The notes beneath the pieces were generated by a model, which was given only the letters and a program-made list of their open reading frames with translations, was not told where the DNA came from and searched no databases. Shown one piece after another: positions 1-7,606 of a stretch of 29,231 nt of DNA. Source of the stretch: a virus; IMG/VR virus record IMGVR_UViG_3300011115_000397, positions 1-29,231 of that record. One strand, 5' to 3'. Each line of letters starts with the position of its first letter. Within the stretch, counting starts at the first letter, position 1. Made by a program: the position numbers and the translations under genes.

Positions 1-1693
1 GAGATGCTGGTTCAGTTGGTTGAGCAAGAGAACCTGAGATAGCACCCCAAGAAGATGTTGAACCATCTGTTGTCAGATACTTGCCTGAGTTACCAGTCTG
101 ACTTGGCACCACATAAGCAGTTGAGTCGGTTGCAACCAAAGTCTTAGATGTTGGAATTGTTGTTCCATTAACACTAGTTGCAGTAGCCACACCAATGTTA
201 GGTGTTGTAAGTGTTGGGCTTGCTTGCATTACAAAAGTGGAACCAGTACCAGTCTGGGCTGCAACGCTAGTTGCTGGACCTACTGATGTGATTGGACCAG
301 TCAGGTTGCTTGGAGCAATTGCTGCTGTATCTACATAACCTTTAGTTGCTGCATCAGTTGATGCTGTAGGTGTACCCATTCCTGTAATCTTGTTAGTACC
401 CATTGCAATAGCACCAGACATTGTGCCACCAGCCAGAGGCAATTTAGTTGCTAGGCTATTAGTAACAGTAGTCGAGAATGCTGCATCATTGCCAAGCGCG
501 GTTGCTAACTCGTTAAGAGTATCAAGCGCACCAGGTGCTGCTGCAACTACGTTATCTACTGCAGTCTTTACGAATGCTGTTGTTGCTACCTGAGTGGTAT
601 TAGTACCAGCAGTAGCAGTTGGAGCAGTAGGTGTGCCAGTCAACGCTGGGCTTGCTAGCGGAGCGTATGTGCTTGCTGCTGTAGCAGTTGCCAACTTAGA
701 ATCTATTTGAGTCTGGACTGCAGAAGTAACACCATCTAGATATCCAAGTTCAGTTGCAGATACTGTTGATGATGGAGCAATCTTTGTCCAAGCAATTGCA
801 GCGGATGCGTTAACATCTGCATCTACGATGCTGTTAGTCAGGTTAGTCTTGCTGTAGGCAATCTGAGCAGATGAGTTAACGTCAGCGTTAACGATAGTTC
901 CGTCAGCAATCATAGTTGATGTGACAGTTCCTGTATCGGCTACGGTTACTGCAGTTCCAGAAATCTTGGTCTTGTCAATGGCTGCAGCAGAGTTGATATC
1001 TGCATTAACGATGGTTCCATCGGCAATCATTGTGCTAGTTACTGTGCCAGTATCTGCTGCTGTGATAGCAGTTCCGCTAATCTTTGTCTTTGTAATTGCT
1101 GCTGCTGAGTTAATATCAGCATCTACGATTGTGCCGTTAGCAATCATTGTTGAAGTAACTGTGCCAGTGTCAGTTGTATAGACACCATTAGTTACTGTTC
1201 CAGCATTACCTGAGACTGTGCCAGTCACGTTACCTGTAAGGTTGCCTGTGAATGTACCAGCAATAGCGCCAGTACCAGTGATGGTTGGGCTAGTTAAAGT
1301 CTTGTTAGTAAGTGTCTGTGTGTCAGTTGTGCCAACTACTGTTCCAGCCAAACCGTGAACTGCAGAGGATGCTTCGATGTGAGTGTTGGCTTCTCGGTAA
1401 TCTCTACCAATTGCCATATGGCGAACTACCGCACCTGCTGAGTGAGCCTGTCCAGTTGAACCATCAATACCACGAACGATTGTTAGTGTGTTTGTACTGA
1501 CGGCACTGACATCTACAATTTCTTCGAGTGCTGTATCTGGGTCAATTACTACTGTGAAGATTTCACCAGCAGAGATTGTTACACCGCCTAGCAGACCTGA
1601 GCCTGATACGACGGTTGCACTTGTGCCAGATGAGGTGAGTGCTCCAGTCAGCGTTGTCTGCTGAGAGCGGGATGAGTATTTTCTAGTTGTCAT
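1..1693 (-). CDS. Tail fibre / receptor-binding protein (N-terminal 564 codons; continues at 29143-29231)
   Basis: Starts at ATG 1693 after a Shine-Dalgarno-like TAGGAACC and stays open to base 1. Around residues 95-115 it has a TQTLTNKTLTSPTI segment, a hallmark of phage tail fibres, and further on it has PLASPALTGTPTAPT and AATKGYVDTA segments typical of trimeric fibre shafts. The composition is extremely rich in Thr, Ala, Ser and Gly, and the middle holds three 39-residue repeats. A cysteine-free, low-complexity beta-rich fibre that binds the host surface is expected. It is the last structural gene, 8 bases after the adaptor gene. Joined to the right edge of the window it gives a 593-residue protein with a short cap ending KVAASLPT. 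The fibre call is firm; receptor and fold are not visible. Confidence 0.85.
   Translation of the reverse strand, partial: MTTRKYSSRSQQTTLTGALTSSGTSATVVSGSGLLGGVTISAGEIFTVVIDPDTALEEIVDVSAVSTNTLTIVRGIDGSTGQAHSAGAVVRHMAIGRDYREANTHIEASSAVHGLAGTVVGTTDTQTLTNKTLTSPTITGTGAIAGTFTGNLTGNVTGTVSGNAGTVTNGVYTTDTGTVTSTMIANGTIVDADINSAAAITKTKISGTAITAADTGTVTSTMIADGTIVNADINSAAAIDKTKISGTAVTVADTGTVTSTMIADGTIVNADVNSSAQIAYSKTNLTNSIVDADVNASAAIAWTKIAPSSTVSATELGYLDGVTSAVQTQIDSKLATATAASTYAPLASPALTGTPTAPTATAGTNTTQVATTAFVKTAVDNVVAAAPGALDTLNELATALGNDAAFSTTVTNSLATKLPLAGGTMSGAIAMGTNKITGMGTPTASTDAATKGYVDTAAIAPSNLTGPITSVGPATSVAAQTGTGSTFVMQASPTLTTPNIGVATATSVNGTTIPTSKTLVATDSTAYVVPSQTGNSGKYLTTDGSTSSWGAISGSLAQPTEPAS
821..1171 (-). 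repeat. Three tandem 117-bp (39-codon) repeats in the tail fibre gene
   Basis: Successive units begin at 1171, 1054 and 937 (minus strand). Each encodes DTGTVTSTMIA(N/D)GTIV followed by (D/N)AD(I/V)NS. Units one and two are nearly identical through KTKISGTA; the third diverges in its second half. The exact 117-base period suggests duplication of a fibre-shaft module and a route for length variation by recombination. Confidence 0.85.
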
Positions 1694-1701
1694 TCAGGTT
1701 C

Positions 1702-2628
1702 CTATCGGCGGGAGAAGTGAACTCGTGGGGGATAATTCTGTTGTTGAGCCTTTGTCTCTTCTTGGAGACGTTGTGAATACAAAGCATAAAGTTGTTTAGT
1801 CGCACTCTGTGATGCGCCATAAGGACGCTTGCTGTCTGTCTCATCAGCCTGTGGGCTAACCTGAGAAGCACGTGCTGGGTCAAGGAAGGATAGAAGTCTG
1901 TAGGCAGTTCCAAGAACTACTACATCTCGTGTTGACTCTGGAAGACCAGTTACTGTTACATAATCTTCAGTGTTAGCAGTAAAGGCTACTGGGTCAGTTG
2001 CATACACAACTCGGACTGTTCGTCCTGGCATTGGCATATCTGCTCCGATAACAAGTGCTTGTGCTCCTGCACCAAATGTTGTGGCATCTGCACTTGACTC
2101 AAAGTCCCAGCGTCGAACTGGAACCCATTCCTTAGAAGGACCAATTGATTGCCAAGACACTGTAAGGATATTCTTAATGTTGAGATTATTAAAAGCATAC
2201 GTTGACTGAGCAGGGCTGAAGGTAAATGTTGTTGACTTTACAGCAAAGATGTTTGCTCCAAGGGAACGGATTGTATCGTTGATTGCACGCTTAACTGAGA
2301 AACGTGGGAAGGTTGGGGAGATAACCACTCGTGTATCCAGCGTGTGTGTTGCTGCTGTTGAGCCTAGGTAGCCACGTCCATATGGTGCAATCGTTGCAGT
2401 GTTAGCAATGCGGTCATATGAATCAACCCACATTAACTCTTCATCAATTTCGATTGTTCCTTTACCAACATTTTCAGTTGAACCCAAAGAAAGAATCAAT
2501 GGCGAAGCACTTGAAGATGTGGTTGTAGTAACTGCAGTCTTCAGGTAGGTCGAACGGTCTTGCTGGAATGTATATCCTGCAAGATTAAGAATGACCTCAT
2601 CAATCATCTGACTCAGGGTGTACGCCAT
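1702..2628 (-). CDS. Putative head-tail adaptor / virion structural protein
   Basis: A 308-residue protein starting at ATG 2628, overlapping the glycosyltransferase stop as TAATG, with an AGAGGAAA ribosome binding site. The N-terminus (MAYTLSQMIDEVILNL) is helical and resembles openings of head-completion or adaptor proteins. The middle is beta-rich, with IEIDEELMWVD and APYGRGYLGS segments, then PRFSVKRAINDTIRSLG. The C-terminus is a charged helix ending in RVHFSRR. Position between the head genes and the tail fibre fits the protein that joins portal to tail in podovirus-like particles. The adaptor role is inferred from position and general architecture; I do not recognise a named family. 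Confidence 0.55.
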   Translation of the reverse strand: MAYTLSQMIDEVILNLAGYTFQQDRSTYLKTAVTTTTSSSASPLILSLGSTENVGKGTIEIDEELMWVDSYDRIANTATIAPYGRGYLGSTAATHTLDTRVVISPTFPRFSVKRAINDTIRSLGANIFAVKSTTFTFSPAQSTYAFNNLNIKNILTVSWQSIGPSKEWVPVRRWDFESSADATTFGAGAQALVIGADMPMPGRTVRVVYATDPVAFTANTEDYVTVTGLPESTRDVVVLGTAYRLLSFLDPARASQVSPQADETDSKRPYGASQSATKQLYALYSQRLQEETKAQQQNYPPRVHFSRR

Positions 2629-3308
2629 TATTTCCTCTTATTCCCTACGAATGCATCGTAGTAATTAACATCAAAGGAGAACCGCTTCATATGCGGAACT
2701 GTTGCTGCTGTGTGTGCCCAGACTGGAATGTCAGCCTTGTCACATAGGGCGAAGAAGTAGATATCCTCACCCATAAAATTCTTTCCGTGTCCTACATCTG
2801 AAAACAGCGGAGCCTTTGGAAGTACCTCACGGATGCGGTCAACCACACTGCGGTGCATTAGGACGAATCCCATACCCGCTGCTCCTACTTGTAACAACTT
2901 ATCCTTAGGTAAAGGATGAACTCGCTTTATACCTATCTCATCACCATTGGCTACAAAGTTAAACAATGTTGGCATTGGTTCCATTAAAGGTTCTTCAGGT
3001 TGGTCAGTTGTAAAGTACACACCTGTAACGATTGGGCGTTCTTTAATATCCTTGTTATCCCAAAGTAACTTGAAAGTATCTGGACTAATAACAACATCTG
3101 AATCAACCCATAAGAGCCAGTCAGATTTATTGCCGTCATACCAGTAGTTAATTACTTTGTCTCTCTTTCGTTCTTTCTGGTTGCCTTGACTACGCAGGGT
3201 AGTTGCGACTTCAACTCCTGAGTGGAGCATCACATCTGTAACACCTTGCATAAACTTGCCATCGACCATACCATTATCGCACCAGGCGATTGCTAACTTG
3301 TCGTTCAT
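2628..3308 (-). CDS. GT-A-fold glycosyltransferase (family 2-like)
   Basis: A 226-residue protein. I place the start at ATG 3308 because the AGGTGGGG ribosome binding site lies just upstream; a GTG at 3317 falls inside that site. Residues 64-73 (DWLLWVDSDV) hold the DSD metal/nucleotide-sugar motif of GT-A enzymes, and a later GEDIYFF segment plus HTAATVPHMKRF matches the acidic catalytic region and metal-binding His usual in this fold. It would transfer a sugar from a nucleotide sugar to an unknown acceptor. Sitting between small head genes and the adaptor, it may decorate a virion protein, or alter host surface glycans to block superinfection. Enzyme class is well supported; acceptor unknown. 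Confidence 0.75.
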   Translation of the reverse strand: MNDKLAIAWCDNGMVDGKFMQGVTDVMLHSGVEVATTLRSQGNQKERKRDKVINYWYDGNKSDWLLWVDSDVVISPDTFKLLWDNKDIKERPIVTGVYFTTDQPEEPLMEPMPTLFNFVANGDEIGIKRVHPLPKDKLLQVGAAGMGFVLMHRSVVDRIREVLPKAPLFSDVGHGKNFMGEDIYFFALCDKADIPVWAHTAATVPHMKRFSFDVNYYDAFVGNKRK

Positions 3309-3326
3309 TGTCCCCACCTTTGTTTG

Positions 3327-3587
3327 TTACCACTTAACCTTGTTAGCCCAATACGCTGCAGACATCTTGCCTTTGGCAATGTTTTTAGCGTGACGTGCTT
3401 TGAATGAAGCCTGACGCTTCGTAGGTTGCTTGTCCCCAGTAACACCCTGTTGACCAAAGCGAATAGTTTTAACCTTGTCGCCTTCTTTAGCCACAACTAC
3501 GTGTGATTTAGTGGCGTGACTTGGTGTTCGCTTTGGCTTGTTGAAACCAGCAACTCCTGCTCGCTTTAGTCTAGGGTCTTTGTTCAT
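3327..3587 (-). CDS. Small basic phage protein (DUF6321-like)
   Basis: An 86-residue Lys/Arg-rich protein starting at ATG 3587, overlapping the previous stop as TAATG. It contains KPKRTPSHATKSHVVVAKEG, then KTIRFGQQGVTG, a SFKARHAKNIAKGKMSAAYW stretch and a C-terminal ANKVKW. This sequence pattern is recurrent in marine and freshwater tailed phages and, from memory, corresponds to DUF6321; the family name should be checked. Function is unknown. Its place in a run of tiny basic genes next to the head module suggests a DNA- or RNA-contacting or capsid-packaged accessory role (inference). Confidence 0.7.
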   Translation of the reverse strand: MNKDPRLKRAGVAGFNKPKRTPSHATKSHVVVAKEGDKVKTIRFGQQGVTGDKQPTKRQASFKARHAKNIAKGKMSAAYWANKVKW

Positions 3588-3751
3588 TACTTCTTCTTCT
3601 TCTTCTTTGCCATCTTTGCTTCGCTCATTGCGATAGCAACTGCTTGCTTGCGGGACTTAACTACTGGTCCACCCTTGCCTGAATGAAGAGTTCCTGATTT
3701 GAACTCCTTCATTACTTTGGCAACCTTCTTAACTTTGGCTGCCTTCTTCAT
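3587..3751 (-). CDS. Tiny basic protein (DUF6496-like)
   Basis: A 54-residue protein from ATG 3751 to TAA 3587, overlapping both neighbours by one base (TAATG). It begins MKKAAKVKKVAKVMKEFKSG and carries GKGGPVVKSRKQAVAIAMSE, the core of a small phage family I recall as DUF6496, and ends in a six-lysine tail. About a third of residues are Lys. The ordered sequence core and precise translational coupling argue that it is real. Function unknown; nucleic-acid binding is plausible from charge. Confidence 0.7.
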   Translation of the reverse strand: MKKAAKVKKVAKVMKEFKSGTLHSGKGGPVVKSRKQAVAIAMSEAKMAKKKKKK

Positions 3752-3897
3752 TACTTCTTCTTGCCCATCTTCTTTACAACAGCCTTCTTAACCATCTTCT
3801 TCTTGCCGTATTCTTTCATCTTCATAGCCATTGGCTCAGACTTCTCGTGCTTCTTCATTGCACTCTTTGATGCGTACTTCTCACCCTTAACTGACAT
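3751..3897 (-). CDS. Tiny lysine-rich hypothetical protein
   Basis: A 48-residue protein from ATG 3897 to TAA 3751. The sequence opens MSVKGEKYASKSAMKKHEKS and ends KKMGKKK; roughly 40% Lys, with Met and no Cys. Both ends are one-base TAATG overlaps with the flanking genes, so it sits in a rigid chain of four coupled genes. No family recognised. The charge suggests binding to DNA or RNA, perhaps as a packaged condensing protein, but nothing in the sequence proves this. Confidence 0.6.
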   Translation of the reverse strand: MSVKGEKYASKSAMKKHEKSEPMAMKMKEYGKKKMVKKAVVKKMGKKK

Positions 3898-4205
3898 TAC
3901 TCCACCGCTTTCATAATCTCGGCTACGGATTTCGTAACCTTATCTGCTCTTGTCATTGTGCCACCATCATAGGCTTTGCCCAATGTTTCACTTGCTTTGT
4001 ATGCTGCCTCAACCTGTACTGGATGAGTTCCATTAGGTTGAATACCATCTGCTTTAGCCTGGCGGTAGAACGCCAATCTACTATCTAACGATTTCTGTGA
4101 TGCTGGTTTTGCTGCATCTCCTGGACTTAACTCAAGAGTTGATATCTTGCATCCAAAGCAACCTTCAACATATTCAGGATGCTTTGTTCTTTGATGTAAA
4201 CTCAT
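3897..4205 (-). CDS. Small conserved phage protein with CxxC motif
   Basis: A 102-residue protein starting at ATG 4205 after TAGGGACAA, 6 bases after the upstream stop. The N-terminus MSLHQRTKHPEYVEGCFGCK contains His residues and a CxxC that could form one half of a metal site. The rest is soluble and helical, ending in TKSVAEIMKAVE. I recognise the opening as common in actinophage head regions but cannot assign a function. It is the first gene of the chain of one-base overlaps that continues into the tiny basic proteins. Confidence 0.65.
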   Translation of the reverse strand: MSLHQRTKHPEYVEGCFGCKISTLELSPGDAAKPASQKSLDSRLAFYRQAKADGIQPNGTHPVQVEAAYKASETLGKAYDGGTMTRADKVTKSVAEIMKAVE

Positions 4206-4211
4206 TTGTCC

Positions 4212-4484
4212 CTACTCTGCTACGAAGTTTGCTTCAGTAACGTCAATGTCTGCAGCAATCATTGCTGTCTTAGTTGCTTCACTGATACCAGGATGTTCGT
4301 GTCCACCTAGCCAGTACTCGTCAACTGCTTCTAGTTCATCCTGTGAGAACCAACGTCCACTGGAGTAAGTACTTCCAGTGCGAGTGATTGTTACTCCACG
4401 ATTAAGACGGAAGAAGTAGAACAAGCGATGTCCACCAGTAGGACCTTCTTCTACCACAGGTGTGGTAAATAAATAAGTTGTCAT
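4212..4484 (-). CDS. Hypothetical protein downstream of capsid
   Basis: A 90-residue protein at ATG 4484 with a good ribosome binding site (AAGGAGAACA). It has an aromatic beta-like N-terminal half (RLFYFFRLNRGVTITRTG) and an acidic C-terminal half (WFSQDELEAVDEYWLGG). No membrane segment, Cys or recognisable motif. Its location right after the major capsid gene and its size are compatible with a head decoration or completion protein, but this is position-based inference only. Confidence 0.55.
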   Translation of the reverse strand: MTTYLFTTPVVEEGPTGGHRLFYFFRLNRGVTITRTGSTYSSGRWFSQDELEAVDEYWLGGHEHPGISEATKTAMIAADIDVTEANFVAE

Positions 4485-4511
4485 TGTTCTCCTTAATGAA
4501 CTTACTGATGA

Positions 4512-4529
4512 GGCTAGGTTTCCCTAGCC
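4512..4529 (-). terminator. Hairpin after the capsid gene
   Basis: On the minus strand, a perfect 7-bp stem GGCTAGG/CCTAGCC closes a GAAA tetraloop, 11 bases after the capsid stop. No T-run follows, so it is not a classical intrinsic terminator. It may be a partial terminator or a 3' stabiliser that raises capsid mRNA relative to downstream genes. Confidence 0.55.
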
Positions 4530-4540
4530 CCACCCGTCAA

Positions 4541-5488
4541 TCAACTAGCGATTGATGAACCAGACTCAATGCGGTATAGTGCTTCTTCACGGAAACGTGC
4601 GAAGCCTAGAACGCCGTACCATCCGATTGGACGGAAGCGGTTCAACTTATCGGTAACTGGACCGATAACTGTGTGTGGCTCTTCTGCCACTGCCTCAGCA
4701 AGTGCTTGCTGTCCAATAAGGATTGTGCGGTAGTTCTTTGCAGAAGACGCACCATCAGTTGCTGAGTAAAGGCGTGGTGACTCTACGAAGAATGCGCCCT
4801 TAAAGCGACCAACTTCTCCAGCCCAGATACGCATTTGGTCTGAACCGTATGCGTTAGGGATAAGCCATCCGTTTTCAAGCATTAGGTCGTGAGATACATC
4901 TGGGTGGATTCCAGCCCAGTACTCAGCGCCACGCTTGCCAGAAGCCTTGTTGCCACGCAACTTTGCTACTGCCTTTGAGATATTTGCTGCAGTCAATGTT
5001 GCTGCTGCTGTGATTGTTGCTGTTGATGTTGCAGTTGAACCTGCGTAGATTACGTTTGTTCCGCCGCGAAGTGCTGTCATAGCAAGTGCGTCGATTGAAT
5101 CTGCCTGGTTACGTGCCATCAAAGTAACGATGTCTGGGTCTACTGCGTTCAAAGAGAACAACTGTAGAGCACGAGTATTTGTTGTTGCGTTACCGAATTC
5201 CTGCATTGTGATAGTCACAGATGTAGGTGTTCCGATTGTTACGCCATCAATATCAGTTGACTCTGTAAGTGCTGTTGTAGCATTTGAGAGGTCTGCGTAC
5301 TTCTGTAGTACAACTACATTTCCGTTTGTTGATGTGTTTACTGGGCGCTTGTCTGCTACTGCACGAATTAGGGGTTCGTCGCGAAGGGCAAATTCGATAA
5401 ACTTATCGTATGCCTTCTGTACTAGACCTGCGCTATTTGCTGTACCTCCGAGAGACGCTGAGTCTGTCGATGTAAAGTTTGTAGCCAA
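4541..5488 (-). CDS. Major capsid protein (HK97 fold, N4-gp56-like)
   Basis: A 315-residue protein that forms the head shell. It starts at TTG 5488 with a consensus AGGAGGTG ribosome binding site 5 bases upstream; no ATG is suitably placed. The N-terminal helix (AGLVQKAYDKFIEFALRDEP) leads to RAVADKRPV, a TALTESTDIDGV segment and TITMQEFGNATTNTRALQLF, which resembles the shell proteins of the N4-gp56 group. It then has the DIVTLMARNQADSIDALAMT spine helix and a C-terminal WYGVLGFARFREEALYRIES. It follows the acidic scaffold gene, the standard arrangement. I am confident of capsid function, less so of subfamily. Confidence 0.85.
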   Translation of the reverse strand: MATNFTSTDSASLGGTANSAGLVQKAYDKFIEFALRDEPLIRAVADKRPVNTSTNGNVVVLQKYADLSNATTALTESTDIDGVTIGTPTSVTITMQEFGNATTNTRALQLFSLNAVDPDIVTLMARNQADSIDALAMTALRGGTNVIYAGSTATSTATITAAATLTAANISKAVAKLRGNKASGKRGAEYWAGIHPDVSHDLMLENGWLIPNAYGSDQMRIWAGEVGRFKGAFFVESPRLYSATDGASSAKNYRTILIGQQALAEAVAEEPHTVIGPVTDKLNRFRPIGWYGVLGFARFREEALYRIESGSSIAS

Positions 5489-5523
5489 GTTGTCACCTCC
5501 TGGTGATTAGATACTATGAATGT

Positions 5524-5997
5524 TTAAGATTGTGAGTAGAGGATGCGGGTGAGTTCCTCGGCGGATTGTGCTCCGTCGATTTTCATTTCCATATCTTCGC
5601 CTCGGTCAGGTGTGATTGCACCCTGTGTGACCGCGTTCTGCTTACGTAATTCAGCACGATTGCCGTCTACTTCAGGTGTTCCTTCTGCTGGGTTATAACC
5701 AAAGAGGTCTCCATTATCGTCAAGCCAGTTTTGAACTGTCTCTTCGTTAACTTCTTCCAAGTCTTTGAGGATTAACCGTGCAGCCTTAGGATTCACACCC
5801 TGTTTTTCTAGGAGTTCTTTGACAGAAGACTCTTTCTCTTTCTTGACGTATCCGTCTAGTTTTTCTTCGAGTTCCTTCATACGCTTTTCATCTGCTTTAA
5901 TTTTCTTACGCAATTTCTTTTGCAAGTCGTTTTCAGATTCATTGCCTGTGATGGTTGTTTCGTCTTCGTCTTCGTCGTCCCAGTAGTTGTTGCTCAT
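5524..5997 (-). CDS. Scaffold protein
   Basis: A 157-residue protein. I choose ATG 5997, after GAAGGGTGG, over an upstream in-frame GTG at 6048. It starts MSNNYWDDEDEDETTITGNE and continues with a coiled-coil of about 50 residues rich in Lys and Glu (LQKKLRKKIKADEKRMKELE), a glutamine-asparagine linker and a short C-terminal helix (SAEELTRILYSQ). This is the usual make-up of procapsid scaffolding: acidic flexible N-terminus, coiled-coil core, basic-amphipathic end that touches capsid subunits. It lies directly upstream of the capsid gene, 35 bases away. Scaffolds are poorly conserved, so the call rests on composition and position. Confidence 0.8.
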   Translation of the reverse strand: MSNNYWDDEDEDETTITGNESENDLQKKLRKKIKADEKRMKELEEKLDGYVKKEKESSVKELLEKQGVNPKAARLILKDLEEVNEETVQNWLDDNGDLFGYNPAEGTPEVDGNRAELRKQNAVTQGAITPDRGEDMEMKIDGAQSAEELTRILYSQS

Positions 5998-6124
5998 AGC
6001 AACTGTCCACCCTTCTATTCGTTGTAGTTCGCAAGCCGCAGTAACCAATCGGGGAATTGGGCTGGCTCTTGCTACCAGTCTGTTACGCTGGCGGGGCTGG
6101 TAGGTCCGCTCAGGATTCTGTTTG
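5998..6124 (-). promoter_or_regulatory. Structured spacer upstream of scaffold and capsid genes
   Basis: This is the only sizeable gap (127 bases) inside the otherwise gap-free late operon. On the minus strand CTACCAG (6097-6103) pairs perfectly with CTGGTAG (6072-6078) around an 18-base loop. Downstream, TTGGTT and TACAAC are spaced 16 bases apart and could be a weak internal promoter. Extra transcription or mRNA stabilisation for capsid production is plausible; neither is shown directly. Confidence 0.4.
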
Positions 6125-7606
6125 TTAGATTAAGCCAGCGCCTCTACGTTGTGAGGCTAGACTTATCTGAGATACACCGCTTCTACCTGAGAAGGATGCT
6201 TCTTCTTTCTTTGCTAGGTCTTCAAGTCTTTTGATTTCTTTAGCAGACTTTCCAAATACTGCTGACTCTACGCCAGCCTGACCTAGTGTCTCTTCTCCAT
6301 AAACCTGTGTTAGTTTGTTAACCGTTGGAAGCATTGCTGCAACTGTTCCAAACTTTGTCAGTGCTGTGTCATAAGTTTCTCCACCAAGTGCATACTGATA
6401 TGCATTCTCTACGGTAGTTCCACCAACAAGTTGCCCTGCGCTAAGACCCTGCTTCTCTGCTGCAGATAGAACTTCATATCCTGCAACCTGAGCCTGTAGT
6501 TCTTTAGCACCTTTATCACCAAGAGCAATAGCCTTAGCAAGAGAGATACGGTCTACAGTTGGGAAGTAACGTGAGATTGTATCCTTGATATTCTTTGGTG
6601 CGTTATCAATGCGGTCAAAGATTGCTGTAATTCGATTAGCAAACTCAGTTGCAGATACGCCTTTGCCAAGAACATCTCCAAGGAAATCTTCATTAGCCAA
6701 ATCACCAAGGTTTGATTGCTTAAGTATGTCACCCATCTTTGATTCAGTTGCAAAGTATTCAGCAATAGTAGGCACTGTTACAGCCTTACCTGCTTGCTTC
6801 ATATCTTGTAATCCATAGATACCCTTGAAACGCTTTGTAAATTCTGCTAAAGCAGGGTTGTTTCTTGAATCAAGAACAGCCATATTGAAGGCTTCTTCTG
6901 AAGTTGCACCCTGCTTATAAAATTTAGATACTATATTGTAGAGTTCATTAGCCCAAGGCTTAGCCATTTCTGCTGGACCAAAGAAGATAGCAAGTGTTTG
7001 CTTAAATACATCAGATGCTAGAGTTGGACCAGTTTTAGTAGTAGTAGTAGTGCTAGTTCCAGTTACACCACCAGTACCATCTGTACCGCTGGCATCTTCT
7101 TCTGGCTTAACTTCAATTCCATTTTTATAAGTTTTGCCACCTTCAGTTCCAGTAAATGGAACACCACTAAAGTAAAGTATTCCTCCAAGCATTTGGAAAA
7201 TATTACTTCCAACTTTAGCAAGAGATGCAGGATTTATAGAAGAAGATGTACTTGATGTAGTGCCAGGAGCATCCTTATATAATTTCCAAGAACCAGTAGT
7301 TGTGCCACCAATCCAGGTATAGTGTGTACCAGGTGGGGCATCAGTTGGCATTTCTGCTTTGTTAAGTAACGGATTAGCAGTAGATGCTGCTGCTCTATTT
7401 GCTGCTTCCGTGGCTTGCTTTGCCTGAAGTGCAAGTGTATTTGCACCTATTGTTGGCATTATCGACGCTTGAGTAGCAGCAATGTTTGCTTTAGTTGTAG
7501 CAATAGCAGCATTGGCTTGGTCAAGTAATGCTGCCGTTCCAGTTTTTGGTGCTACATATTGTGGTGATAAAAGATACGCATCCATTTGACTATCTGTACG
7601 AGCCAT
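6125..7606 (-). CDS. Probable internal virion protein
   Basis: A 493-residue protein starting at ATG 7606, overlapping the upstream stop as TAATG. Residues 25-75 form an Ala/Thr-rich amphipathic helix region (ANAAIATTKANIAATQASIM), followed by a GTHYTWIGGTTTGSWKLYK beta segment, a Thr/Ser/Gly linker, and a long helical C-terminal half ending in KRLEDLAKKEEASFSGRSG. It shares an organisation of alpha-helical repeats and YQYALGGETYD/YNFAINHPNFD-like motifs with the next upstream protein. Such Ala-rich helical proteins between portal and scaffold are typical of core or ejection proteins in podovirus-like phages. Precise role unknown. Confidence 0.55.
   Translation of the reverse strand: MARTDSQMDAYLLSPQYVAPKTGTAALLDQANAAIATTKANIAATQASIMPTIGANTLALQAKQATEAANRAAASTANPLLNKAEMPTDAPPGTHYTWIGGTTTGSWKLYKDAPGTTSSTSSSINPASLAKVGSNIFQMLGGILYFSGVPFTGTEGGKTYKNGIEVKPEEDASGTDGTGGVTGTSTTTTTKTGPTLASDVFKQTLAIFFGPAEMAKPWANELYNIVSKFYKQGATSEEAFNMAVLDSRNNPALAEFTKRFKGIYGLQDMKQAGKAVTVPTIAEYFATESKMGDILKQSNLGDLANEDFLGDVLGKGVSATEFANRITAIFDRIDNAPKNIKDTISRYFPTVDRISLAKAIALGDKGAKELQAQVAGYEVLSAAEKQGLSAGQLVGGTTVENAYQYALGGETYDTALTKFGTVAAMLPTVNKLTQVYGEETLGQAGVESAVFGKSAKEIKRLEDLAKKEEASFSGRSGVSQISLASQRRGAGLI

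Noticed and set aside
821-1171. CRISPR-like array
   Set aside because: The repeat is coding, with no short repeat/variable spacer pattern; the units are 117 bp and contiguous.
921-1181. Plus-strand open frame of 86 codons opposite the tail fibre repeats
   Set aside because: It mirrors the repetitive minus-strand gene, has no ribosome binding site and a Val/Ala/Ile-only composition produced by the complementary repeats.
3309-3496. Leu/Arg-rich alternative minus-strand frame overlapping the DUF6321-like gene
   Set aside because: It is the same DNA in another phase; the DUF6321-like frame has family sequence and a coupled start.
5130-5510. Plus-strand open frame of 126 codons opposite the capsid gene
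   Set aside because: It covers the start and ribosome binding site of the capsid gene on the other strand and shows no motif.
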